Part shown: positions 54,363 to 62,966 of the stretch, piece after piece
Layout of the letters: every line of letters starts with the position of its first letter
Position numbering within the stretch: the stretch's first letter is position 1
Source of the DNA: Chromatiales bacterium
GTDB lineage: Bacteria; Pseudomonadota; Gammaproteobacteria; Chromatiales; Chromatiaceae
Assembly (NCBI GenBank): GCA_028280505.1
Contig: JANQLO010000085.1
Span: 1 to 64,000, forward strand
Reading direction: 5' to 3'
Length of the DNA stretch: 64,000 nt
Translations under genes and position numbers: made by a program
The notes under the pieces: generated by a model
What the model saw: the letters and a program-made list of their open reading frames with translations, nothing else
What the model was told of the DNA's origin: nothing
Databases searched by the model: none

Positions 54363-55583
54363 TTATGCCTTGCGTCGTGCCCCGACGCGCAGACGCAGGG
54401 CATTGAGTTTGATGAAGCCCTCGGCATCTTTTTGATCGTAAGCGCCCTCGTCGTCCTCGAAAGTCGCAATCGATTCGTCGAACAGGCTATGGGTCGGCGA
54501 GCGACGCCCGGCGACAATCACATTGCCCTTGTACAACTTCATCCGCACGGTGCCGTTGACGACTTCTTGGGTCTGATCGATCAACGCCTGCAAAGCATAT
54601 CGTTCAGGACTCCACCAGTAACCGTTGTAAATCATGCTCGCGTACTTGGGCATCAATTCGTCTTTGAGATGAGCCGCCTCACGATCGAGCGTCAGCGATT
54701 CCATCGCGCGGTGCGCACGTAACATGATGGTACCGGCGGGCGTCTCGTAACAACCACGCGATTTCATACCCACATAGCGATTCTCGACGATATCATCCCG
54801 GCCGATGCCGTTCTCGCCGCCCACCTTGTTCAGATACTCCATGACCGTGGCCGGCGTCATGGCCTTTCCGTCGATCGCGACGATGTCGCCTTTTTCATAG
54901 GTCAATTCGACATAAGTCGGCTGGTCAGGTGCGGCCTCGGGCGAGACGGTCCAACGCCACATCTCCTCTTCAGGCTCGTTCCATGGATCTTCAAGAATGT
55001 CGCCCTCGTAGGAAATATGCAGCAGATTGGCATCCATGGAATACGGCGACTTCTTACCCTGCTTGGCGAAATCGACCGCAATGCCGTGATCGGCGGCATA
55101 CTTCATCAGCTTCTCGCGCGACAACAAATCCCATTCGCGCCAGGGCGCGATCACTTTCACATCAGGCTTGAGCGCATAGGCACCGAGTTCGAAACGCACC
55201 TGATCATTGCCCTTGCCGGTCGCACCGTGCGATATCGCATCGGCCCCGGTCTCATTGGCGATCTCGATCAGACGCTTGGCAATCAGCGGCCGTGCGATCG
55301 AGGTACCGAGCAAATACTCGCCTTCGTAGATCGCATTGGCACGAAACATCGGAAACACGAAATCACGCGCGAACGGCTCGCGCAGATCCTCGATATAGAT
55401 CTCCTTGATGCCGGCGGCCTGGGCCTTCGCACGCGCCGGCTCGACCTCCTCGCCCTGACCGATGTCGGCGGTGAAGGTAACCACCTCGCATTGATACTCG
55501 TCTTGTAGCCATTTAACGATGATGGAAGTATCCAGCCCGCCGGAGTAAGCGAGAACGACCTTGTCGATGCCCGAATGAGCCAT
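54363..55583 (-). CDS. argG: Argininosuccinate synthase
   Basis: A 406-residue type I ArgG, joining citrulline and aspartate with ATP in arginine synthesis. Motifs: the PP-loop [41 protein letters not shown] and [23 protein letters not shown] 55583 with AGGGG seven bases upstream is the start; an earlier frame start adds eight residues. It heads a minus-strand cluster with the MBL, DUF523/DUF1722 and MoaB-like genes. It is divergent from the exporter operon. Confidence 0.97.
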   Translation of the reverse strand: MAHSGIDKVVLAYSGGLDTSIIVKWLQDEYQCEVVTFTADIGQGEEVEPARAKAQAAGIKEIYIEDLREPFARDFVFPMFRANAIYEGEYLLGTSIARPLIAKRLIEIANETGADAISHGATGKGNDQVRFELGAYALKPDVKVIAPWREWDLLSREKLMKYAADHGIAVDFAKQGKKSPYSMDANLLHISYEGDILEDPWNEPEEEMWRWTVSPEAAPDQPTYVELTYEKGDIVAIDGKAMTPATVMEYLNKVGGENGIGRDDIVENRYVGMKSRGCYETPAGTIMLRAHRAMESLTLDREAAHLKDELMPKYASMIYNGYWWSPERYALQALIDQTQEVVNGTVRMKLYKGNVIVAGRRSPTHSLFDESIATFEDDEGAYDQKDAEGFIKLNALRLRVGARRKA

Positions 55584-55749
55584 ATTGCGCCCCTGTGAGA
55601 TAGCCATGCCGAAAGCTGCGGATTATACCGCAGCGTCAACCCCGGTTCGGCGCCGATAAGGCCCGGAAAATTGACAAAAACGGTTCCCGCCGCGCACAGC
55701 GAGCTGCGATACTCGTTTACGCAAACCCTGGTGCTAAGGACGCTTCTCT

Positions 55750-56901
55750 ATGCCTTTCAAGCTTTCCGGAGGGCGCATTTTTCTGCTCTTGCTGGTGGTC
55801 GCCCTGATTGCATGGGCCTGGTGGGCAAACCGTCCCAAACCGATTTCGGTGGCCGTCGCCGAGGCCACCACCGGCATTGTCGAAAAGACGGTCGCCAATA
55901 CCCGGGCCGGCACGGTCAAAGCCTGCCGGCGGGCCAAACTTTCACCCAGCGCCGGCGGCCAAATCGCCCAACTGCCCATCGAGGAAGGCGATGCCGTCAA
56001 GCGTGGCGAACTCCTGCTCGAGCTCTGGAATAAAGACCTGACCGCGGAATTGTCCCTGGTCAGACAAGAGGCGGCAAGCGCCGCCGCGACGGCCCGCGCG
56101 CGCTGTATCGAAGCCGAGCAGGCCGAGCGAGAGGCCGGGCGACAGCAAAGACTGTTGTCGCGCAAACTGGTTTCAGAGGAACAAGTGGACCAGGCAGTCT
56201 CGGCATCCGACGCGGCGAACGCCGCATGCGAAGCGGCGCAGTCCACTGCCGCCGTCAGCCAGGCCCGGATCGGCGTGACCGAAGCCTTGTTGGAAAAAAC
56301 CCGACTTATCGCGCCCTTCGATGGCGTCGTCGCCGAGATCAACGGCGAACTCAATGAGTACGTCACGCCATCGCCGATCGGCATCGCAACACCGCCGGCG
56401 GTCGACCTGATCGACAACAGCTGTTTCTATCTGGCGGCACCGATCGACGAGGTCGATGTCGCTGGTATCGACATCGACCAGGATGCGAGAGTGACGCTCG
56501 ACGCCTTCGGCGACCGGCGTTTCGACGGCAAGGTTCGGCGCATTGCCGACTATGTTCTGGACATTGAAAAGCAGGCACGCACGGTCGATGTCGAGATCGA
56601 GTTCACCAACCCCGGCGATATCGAACAGCTTTTGGCGGGCTATTCGGCGGATGTCGAGATCATTCTCGAGGTGCGCCGCGATACCCTGAGAATTCCGACC
56701 GAGGCCGTGGTCGACGGCGACCGTGTTTATGTCTTGCTGGAAGACTACGGAACCATCGAGGCCCGCGAGGTCAAGACCGGTACCGCCAACTGGGATCACA
56801 CCGAGATCCTCGACGGTCTCACAGCCGGTGAACTGGTGTTGACCACGGTCGACCGCGAGGGTCTTGCCGACGGCGTTGCCGCGCAACGCGAATCCGAATG
56901 A
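55750..56901 (+). CDS. MacA/HlyD-family membrane fusion protein
   Basis: A 383-residue periplasmic adaptor anchored by an N-terminal helix (IFLLLLVVALIAWAWWA). It has the split lipoyl domain (SPSAGGQIAQLPIEEGDAVK and KTRLIAPFDGVVAEINGELN) around a coiled-coil hairpin of about 90 residues (two heptad-rich helices), then beta-barrel domains (TLDAFGDRRFDGKVRRIADY). It links an inner-membrane ABC exporter to an outer-membrane channel, which must be elsewhere. It overlaps the ATPase gene by four bases (ATGA). Confidence 0.9.
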   Translation: MPFKLSGGRIFLLLLVVALIAWAWWANRPKPISVAVAEATTGIVEKTVANTRAGTVKACRRAKLSPSAGGQIAQLPIEEGDAVKRGELLLELWNKDLTAELSLVRQEAASAAATARARCIEAEQAEREAGRQQRLLSRKLVSEEQVDQAVSASDAANAACEAAQSTAAVSQARIGVTEALLEKTRLIAPFDGVVAEINGELNEYVTPSPIGIATPPAVDLIDNSCFYLAAPIDEVDVAGIDIDQDARVTLDAFGDRRFDGKVRRIADYVLDIEKQARTVDVEIEFTNPGDIEQLLAGYSADVEIILEVRRDTLRIPTEAVVDGDRVYVLLEDYGTIEAREVKTGTANWDHTEILDGLTAGELVLTTVDREGLADGVAAQRESE

Positions 56902-57581
56902 TCGAACTTTCCGACATCAGTCGTAGCTTCGCGGTCGGTGACGAAGTCGTACATGCATTGGACCGGGTCACCTTGACCATACCCGATGGCGACTACGTCT
57001 CGGTGATGGGGCCTTCGGGCTCGGGTAAATCCACGCTGTTGAACGCGCTCGGCCTGCTCGACCGGCCGGACGACGGCAGCTATCGCCTGAACGATGTCGA
57101 GACGACCCAATTGGCCGAAGAGCATCGTGCCGCACTGCGGCGCGACCATATCGGTTTTATCTTCCAGGCCTTTCATCTCATCCCCCGCTTGAGCGCGGCC
57201 GACAACATCGGTCTACCGATGATCCTGGCCGGCATCGATCCCAAGGAACGCCGCACACGCATCGACGAAGTGTTGGCCGCACTCGATCTCAGTGAACGGG
57301 CCAACCACCGGCCGGATCAGCTCTCCGGCGGACAACGCCAGCGCGTCGCCATCGGTCGCGCGATCGTCATGCGCCCCGATTTGCTATTGGCCGACGAGCC
57401 GACGGGGAATCTGGATCAACATGCCGGCGGCGAGGTCATTGCACTGCTTGAAAAGCTCAACGCCTCCGGCATCACCCTGATTATCGTGACCCACGATCCG
57501 GACATCGGAAGCCGTGCGAATCGGCGTATCCGTATGGTGGACGGGCGCATCGAAAGCGATCAAACCGATGCGCACGACTGA
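56898..57581 (+). CDS. MacB/LolD-type ABC transporter ATPase
   Basis: A 227-residue ATPase with all motifs intact: Walker [11 protein letters not shown]-loop [17 protein letters not shown], signature [16 protein letters not shown], Walker [13 protein letters not shown] and H-loop IIVTHD. It belongs to the MacB/LolD group that powers mechanotransmission exporters. It overlaps the adaptor gene upstream by four bases and the first permease gene by 14, so all are one operon. Confidence 0.94.
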   Translation: MIELSDISRSFAVGDEVVHALDRVTLTIPDGDYVSVMGPSGSGKSTLLNALGLLDRPDDGSYRLNDVETTQLAEEHRAALRRDHIGFIFQAFHLIPRLSAADNIGLPMILAGIDPKERRTRIDEVLAALDLSERANHRPDQLSGGQRQRVAIGRAIVMRPDLLLADEPTGNLDQHAGGEVIALLEKLNASGITLIIVTHDPDIGSRANRRIRMVDGRIESDQTDAHD

Positions 57582-58773
57582 TCAACTACACTTCGCATCG
57601 CTGTCGCTGACCGGTGCGCGTACCCGCACGCTACTGATGCTGCTGGCGATGAGTGTCGGTGTGGCCTCGGTCATCATCCTTACCGCGCTGGGTGAAGGTG
57701 CACGACGCTACGTGGTGGACGAATTCGCTCAGCTCGGCACCCATTTGTTGATCATGCTACCCGGCCGCTCCGAAACCACCGGCGGTGCGCCACCGCTATT
57801 TGGCGCCACACCGCGTGATCTGACGCTGGCCGACGCGCAGGCGCTGTTACGTGAACCCAGCATCGTCAAGGTCGCTCCCCTGAGCGTCGGGAACGCGCCG
57901 GTCTCCTATGGCAGCCGCGAACGCGAAGTGACCGTCATCGGTGCCACCGCGGACTTCTTTCCCATTCGCCATATACGTCTGGGCAGCGGCCAACCATTAC
58001 CATTGATCGATCCGGAAAGGACCCTCAATGTCGCAGTGATCGGCGCCGAGTTGCGTCAAGAACTTTTCGGCTCGCAAGCGACACTCGGCAAGTGGATACG
58101 CATCAACGATCGACGTTTCCGCGTGATCGGCATCATCAGCGAAAGCGGAGAATCGCTCGGTCAGGATCTCGGCGACATGGCGGTCATCCCGGTTGCGTCG
58201 GCCCAGGCGCTGTTCAATGCACCTTCGCTGTTTCGGGTGTTGATCCAAGCGCGCAGCGAGGGCGACATCAAACGTGCCGAACGCGCCGCGCGCGACATCA
58301 TCCGTGCGCGCCACGACGGTGAGGACGACGTGACCATCATCGCCCAAGACGCCCTGCTCAGCACCTTCGACGATATTCTGCGTGCCCTCACCTTCACGGT
58401 TGGCGGCATCGGCGCGATAAGCCTCGCGGTGGCCGGCATTTTGATCATGAACATCATGCTGGTCGCCGTATCGCAACGCGTCTCGGAGATCGGTCTGCTC
58501 AAAGCCTTGGGTGCACCCGAACGCCGGGTATTGCGACTCTTCCTCATCGAATCGGTGCTCTTGGCCGGTGCCGGCGCCTTACTCGGGGTACTGCTTTCGT
58601 TTCTCGTAATCCTGGGGCTGGGGCATGCCTTCCCGAGTTTCCCGATCACCGCGCCGCTTTGGGCACCGCTCGCCGCCGTCGGGGTCGCGCTCTTCACCGG
58701 ACTCTTGTTCGGTGTTCTGCCGGCACGGCGCGCGGCGCGCCTGGACCCGGTCCGCGCGCTCACCGGCAGGTAA
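57568..58773 (+). CDS. MacB-type ABC permease 1
   Basis: A 401-residue FtsX/MacB permease: one N-terminal helix (LLMLLAMSVGVASVIILTAL), a large periplasmic domain (about 50-270) and three C-terminal helices (ALTFTVGGIGAISLAVAGIL, then LLGVLLSFLVILGLG and the last ending AARLDPVRALTGR). It probably forms a heterodimer with permease 2. ATG 57568 starts inside the ATPase gene; the longer frame has no support. The exported substrate is unknown. Confidence 0.9.
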   Translation: MRTTDQLHFASLSLTGARTRTLLMLLAMSVGVASVIILTALGEGARRYVVDEFAQLGTHLLIMLPGRSETTGGAPPLFGATPRDLTLADAQALLREPSIVKVAPLSVGNAPVSYGSREREVTVIGATADFFPIRHIRLGSGQPLPLIDPERTLNVAVIGAELRQELFGSQATLGKWIRINDRRFRVIGIISESGESLGQDLGDMAVIPVASAQALFNAPSLFRVLIQARSEGDIKRAERAARDIIRARHDGEDDVTIIAQDALLSTFDDILRALTFTVGGIGAISLAVAGILIMNIMLVAVSQRVSEIGLLKALGAPERRVLRLFLIESVLLAGAGALLGVLLSFLVILGLGHAFPSFPITAPLWAPLAAVGVALFTGLLFGVLPARRAARLDPVRALTGR

Positions 58774-58779
58774 TCCGAC

Positions 58780-59979
58780 ATGCGTCCGGGCGACCATTTG
58801 CACTTCACCGGCAGCGCGATTCGTGCACATCGCACACGTAGCCTGCTGACCGGCCTCGGGATCGCGGTCGGGATCGCGGCCGTGGTGTTGCTGACGGCGA
58901 TTGGCGAGGGCGTACAACGCTTCGTGCTGCAGGAGTTCACCCAGTTCGGTACCAACCTGTTGGGCGTGTCACCGGGCAAGACGGAAACCTTCGGCGTGTC
59001 CGGTGCGGTCATCAGCAACGTGCGCCCCCTGAGCCTCGACGATGCCGAGTCCCTTACCAACATCCCACAAGTGCGTGCAGTCGTACCGGCCGTGCAGGGC
59101 AATGCCGCCGTCGAAGGCAACGGACGCACCCGTCGTACCACCGTACTGGGTACCGGCCCCTCGGTGCCCGAGGTATGGCAGATCGAACCGGCGCTGGGCC
59201 GCTTTCTACCCGACGACGAACCACGTCGGGCACGTGCATTCGCGGTACTCGGGAGCAAAGTACGCAGTGAACTCTTCGGTACCGCGTCACCGCTCGGTGA
59301 ACGCATCAGGATCGGCGGCGAGACCTATCGGGTGATCGGCACCATGCAGCCCAAAGGACAGATGCTGGGATTCGATCTCGATGACATGGTGTACATCCCG
59401 GTCGCGCGCGCAATGGCGATGTTCGATCGTGAAAGCCTGATGAGTGTCGACGTACTCTACACGCCCGGCGCCGATGCCGACCAAATCGCCGAACGCGTCC
59501 GCGAACGCCTGATCGCACGTCACGGTAGCGAAGACTTCACCATCGTCACCCAAGATCAAATGCTCGAGGTACTGGGTTCGGTCATGGACGTACTCACGCT
59601 GGCCGTGGGGGCACTCGGTGCCATATCGCTACTGGTCGGCGGCATCGGCATTCTCACCATCATGACCATTTCGGTGAATGAACGAACGGCCGAGGTCGGC
59701 CTGCTACGTGCATTGGGCGCGGGGCGCGGACAGGTGATCAGCTTGTTCCTCGGTGAAGCGGTCGTACTTGCGATCCTCGGCGGACTGGCCGGCCTTTCGG
59801 GCGGTGGCGCCATCGCCTGGTTGATCGGGTTTGCGGTGCCCGGCCTGCCGGTCCAGATCGCGTGGGACTATGTATTGCTGGCGATGGCAGTCGCGGCCGG
59901 GATAGGCATTCTGGCCGGTGTCGCGCCGGCAATGCGCGCCGCCGGGCTCGATCCGGTCACCGCATTACACGACGAATAA
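58780..59979 (+). CDS. MacB-type ABC permease 2
   Basis: A 399-residue second permease with the same layout: N-terminal helix (SLLTGLGIAVGIAAVVLLTA), periplasmic domain (about 45-270) and three helices ending AAGLDPVTALHDE. It lies six bases after permease 1 and matches it along its length but with much divergence, as expected from an old tandem duplication. Two distinct permeases with a single ATPase suggest an asymmetric exporter. No outer-membrane channel gene follows. Confidence 0.9.
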   Translation: MRPGDHLHFTGSAIRAHRTRSLLTGLGIAVGIAAVVLLTAIGEGVQRFVLQEFTQFGTNLLGVSPGKTETFGVSGAVISNVRPLSLDDAESLTNIPQVRAVVPAVQGNAAVEGNGRTRRTTVLGTGPSVPEVWQIEPALGRFLPDDEPRRARAFAVLGSKVRSELFGTASPLGERIRIGGETYRVIGTMQPKGQMLGFDLDDMVYIPVARAMAMFDRESLMSVDVLYTPGADADQIAERVRERLIARHGSEDFTIVTQDQMLEVLGSVMDVLTLAVGALGAISLLVGGIGILTIMTISVNERTAEVGLLRALGAGRGQVISLFLGEAVVLAILGGLAGLSGGGAIAWLIGFAVPGLPVQIAWDYVLLAMAVAAGIGILAGVAPAMRAAGLDPVTALHDE

Positions 59980-60002
59980 CCGGAAGGGGTCGCACCCGAC
60001 TT

Positions 60003-60812
60003 TTAAATTGACCGCCCCTTGTCGGCAGCTCCGTTAAGGAACGGCATCAAACAATCCAAAAAACCCTGAGGCTGTTCGGCATACACCCAGTGCCCAGCGT
60101 CCCCAACCTGACAGAACCGAACCGCCGGAAAGTAACGTTCAACCTCGGGCCGATACTGCGGCAATAGATAGTCCGAGTGTTCACCATGAATCATGATCAC
60201 CGGACCGTCGAATCGGACGCCATCGACTTGCGTCGGAAAGGCAACGATATCGGCTTGGGCATCGGCCAAAGCATTCAAGTTCAAACGCCATTCCCAGCCG
60301 CCAACCCCCTTCACCAGGTTTTGTAACAAGAAGGCCCGAATCCCGGGTTCCAATACCTTGCCCGCCATTTGCGCATCGGCCTCGGCACGGCTTTTCAAAC
60401 CGACCAGTTCAACGGCATCGAAGGCATCCAGTACCGACTGGAAATCGTGCGAATAACTGACCGGCGCGATATCGACCACCGCCAAGCTGCTGACTCTTTG
60501 CGGATGATGCAGTGCCAACTGCATCGCGACCTTGCCGCCCATACTGTGGCCGACGAATCCCGCCCGCGATACTTCGTATCCGCCGAGCAATGCCAACACA
60601 TCGGCGACCATCGCATCGTAGCCGTGTTCAGCATGATGCGGTGACTGACCGTGATTACGCAGATCCGGCACTAAGACATGGTAACGATCGGCAAGTCTAC
60701 GCGCGATGCTGCCCCAATTGGTCGCAGAACCGAACAAACCATGTAGCAATACCAGTGTCGGGTTGGTCGGTTCGCCGTAGGTTCGATGGTTAAGTTCGAG
60801 CATAGTCTTCAT
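60003..60812 (-). CDS. Alpha/beta hydrolase (YbfF-like esterase)
   Basis: A 269-residue alpha/beta hydrolase. Oxyanion region LVLLHGLFGSATNWGSIARR, nucleophile elbow GHSMGGKVAM with the catalytic Ser, the acid in VIMIHGEHSDYLLPQY and His in VGDAGHWVYAEQP. These match the YbfF group of esterases. ATG 60812 and ATG 60803 are both possible; neither has a strong ribosome site. It is convergent with the exporter operon. The repeat element begins about 57 bases upstream. Confidence 0.9.
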   Translation of the reverse strand: MKTMLELNHRTYGEPTNPTLVLLHGLFGSATNWGSIARRLADRYHVLVPDLRNHGQSPHHAEHGYDAMVADVLALLGGYEVSRAGFVGHSMGGKVAMQLALHHPQRVSSLAVVDIAPVSYSHDFQSVLDAFDAVELVGLKSRAEADAQMAGKVLEPGIRAFLLQNLVKGVGGWEWRLNLNALADAQADIVAFPTQVDGVRFDGPVIMIHGEHSDYLLPQYRPEVERYFPAVRFCQVGDAGHWVYAEQPQGFLDCLMPFLNGAADKGRSI

Positions 60813-61372
60813 TTGTTGCGCGCTGATGCGCGAGTTATTTTGAAAGCGCTGTGCTCAGCGCACCAGCCCTTCTTTTCTTTGCTTGCCCAAAGAAAAGAAG
60901 GCAAAAGAAACGGCACCCCAAGGCTTGGTCTCCGCTTCGCTTCGACTCCCCTGTGCTCCTCGGTCAAAACCGGCGCTGCGGAACTCGCGATCGTCGATCG
61001 CTCAGACAGTCCTCGCTTCTCCCGGTTTTGCCCTGCGGTGCTCGGCTGCACCAAGGGGGACGGGGTACTCCGTAGACAGATCAGCGCACCCCGGTCCCGT
61101 TGACGCCGCCGAGCATCACAGCCGTTTCCGGAGATAAGCGCGTGCATGTTTGAGCGATCAAAGATCGCGAGTTCACGCGCGCCGGAAAGGGCGAGAAGCA
61201 CAGGGAACCCTTTGCGATAGCAAAGGGCAAGTCGCCGGGTGTCGTTTTCTTTGGTTTCTTTCTTTTGGACAAGCAAAAGAAAGAAACGCGGGCGCGCTCC
61301 GCCGAGCGCCTCAAAAGCAATAGCGCTCATAGAGCGCCACAGAACCCCAAGACACCAACGCGAAGATTAGCC
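60813..61372. other. 560-base gap between esterase and lpdA genes
   Basis: Beyond the inverted-repeat element, 60813-60868 is the esterase upstream region (GCGCGCTGATGCGCG palindrome) and 61288-61372 leads into the lpdA stop with the stem AGCGCTCATAGAGCGC. No protein gene is supported here. Confidence 0.5.
60869..61287. repeat. Large imperfect inverted repeat with hairpin ends
   Basis: Left arm 60869-61004 and right arm 61151-61287 are inverted relatives. The best-kept part is 24 bases (60981-61004 and 61151-61174, three central mismatches), and the outer ends share CTTTGCTTG-type hairpins. The left hairpin (60869-60900) has a 13-pair stem, the right (61254-61287) a 14-pair stem, and CCCTTTGC-GATA-GCAAAGGG sits at 61208-61227. 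Long frames on both strands are artefacts of the repeat. It fills most of the gap between the esterase and lpdA. Similar repeats are, to my memory, scattered in several gammaproteobacteria. Confidence 0.85.
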
Positions 61373-62806
61373 TCAACGTTTCTTCGGCGGCATCAAATCC
61401 GTAATCGACCCCTCCGCCATCTCCGCCGCAAAACAAATCGTCTCGTTCAAGGTCGGATGCGGATGAATCGTCAAACCGATATCCTCGGCATCGGCGCCCA
61501 TCTCCAGACCCAACACCGTCTCGCCAATCAACTCACCGGCATTGCGCCCCACGATCCCCGCTCCGAGCAAACGCTTGCTCTTGGCATCGAAGATCAGCTT
61601 GGTCATACCCTCTTCGCGGTGAATCCCCAGCGCGCGGCCGGACGCGGCCCAAGGAAATGCGCCTTTTTCGATCTCGATGCCCTGCTCCTTGGCCTCGCTC
61701 TCGGTCAATCCCATCCAGGCGACCTCCGGATCGGTATAGGCGACGTTAGGAATGGTCATCGGATCGAACAACGCCGGCAGACCGGCGATCACCTCGGCAG
61801 CCACCTTGGCCTCATGGGTGGCCTTGTGCGCCAACATCGGATTGCCCACCACATCGCCAATCGCATAGATATGCGGCACATTGGTGCGCATTTTCTGATC
61901 GGTCGGAATGAAGCCGCGCTCGTCGACGTGCACACCCGCGGCTTCGGCATTGATCAGTTTGCCGTTGGGCGAACGACCGACCGCGACCAATACCCGATCG
62001 TAAATTTTCGCATCGGGCGCTTTGGCACCTTCGAACGATACCTTCAGGCCATTCTTCTGTGCCTTGATCTCGCTGACCTTGGTCTTCAGCAAAATGCTTT
62101 TGACATGTTTTTCGAGGCGTTTTTGCAATGGCCGAACCAGATCGCGATCACAGCCGGGAATCAGACCGTTCTGGAGTTCGACGATGTCGATCTCGGCACC
62201 AAGGGTGGCGTACACGGTTGCCATTTCCAAACCGATGATGCCGCCGCCGACGATCAACATCTTCTTCGGCACGTCTTCCAATGCCAAAGCGCCGGTGGAA
62301 TCGATCAGACGCGGATCGTCGTTGGGGAAACCGGGAATCTTCACCGGCGCCGAACCGCAGGCGATGATGCAATGCTCGAATTCGATGCGGGTCAAGCCAT
62401 CGGCGGTCTGTACCTCGATGTGGCGCGGATCGGAGAACTTGCCGACACCGGTCACCACTTGCACTTTGCGTTGCTTGGCCAGCGCAGCGAGTCCGCCGGT
62501 GAGTTTGCCGACCACCTTGTCCTTGCCGGCACGCATCTTGTCCAAATCGATCTTGGGCTGGGTATAGCGCACGCCCATTTGTTCCAACTCGGCAACCTCG
62601 TTGATCACCTCGGCGGTATGCAATAGCGCTTTGGACGGAATACAGCCGACATTGAGGCAGACGCCGCCGAGACTGGCGTAGCGTTCGACCAGAACGACCT
62701 GCTTGCCGAGATCGGCCGCCCGGAAGGCCGCGGTATAACCACCGGGACCCGCCCCCAAGACCACGACCTGGGTGCGGATGTCCGCCACTTCGCCTTGCTT
62801 GCTCAT
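61373..62806 (-). CDS. lpdA: Dihydrolipoyl dehydrogenase (E3)
   Basis: A 477-residue E3 flavoprotein that reoxidises the lipoyl groups of 2-oxo-acid dehydrogenases with NAD+. FAD motif VVVLGAGPGGYTAAFRAADL, redox disulfide Cys50/Cys55 in GGVCLNVGCIPSK, NAD motif LIVGGGIIGLEMATVYATLG, and the catalytic His450-Glu455 in HPHPTLNE. It follows the E2 gene by 160 bases on the same strand, so it belongs to the pyruvate dehydrogenase cluster. The stop lies next to the repeat element. Confidence 0.96.
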   Translation of the reverse strand: MSKQGEVADIRTQVVVLGAGPGGYTAAFRAADLGKQVVLVERYASLGGVCLNVGCIPSKALLHTAEVINEVAELEQMGVRYTQPKIDLDKMRAGKDKVVGKLTGGLAALAKQRKVQVVTGVGKFSDPRHIEVQTADGLTRIEFEHCIIACGSAPVKIPGFPNDDPRLIDSTGALALEDVPKKMLIVGGGIIGLEMATVYATLGAEIDIVELQNGLIPGCDRDLVRPLQKRLEKHVKSILLKTKVSEIKAQKNGLKVSFEGAKAPDAKIYDRVLVAVGRSPNGKLINAEAAGVHVDERGFIPTDQKMRTNVPHIYAIGDVVGNPMLAHKATHEAKVAAEVIAGLPALFDPMTIPNVAYTDPEVAWMGLTESEAKEQGIEIEKGAFPWAASGRALGIHREEGMTKLIFDAKSKRLLGAGIVGRNAGELIGETVLGLEMGADAEDIGLTIHPHPTLNETICFAAEMAEGSITDLMPPKKR

Positions 62807-62966
62807 AAACGCTCCTCTCTCCCATTATTCTTGCCAGACCGCCCCAAGGCGTCCGCCAAGTAAAGCAGACCCGCCGCGGGATTGCAGTGCCGCATTAAGG
62901 CAGCAAAGCCACGATTCTGCACGGCAACGATGTCAATGCTGTGCATTGTCTGCTACGAGATGCGGG

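Noticed and set aside
60786-61330. Several 70-170-codon frames on both strands
   Set aside because: They fall within the inverted-repeat element, are rich in Lys, Arg and Ser, and have no supporting features.
61265-62626. 453-codon frame antisense to lpdA
   Set aside because: Shadow of a well-defined E3 gene; the start lies inside the repeat element.
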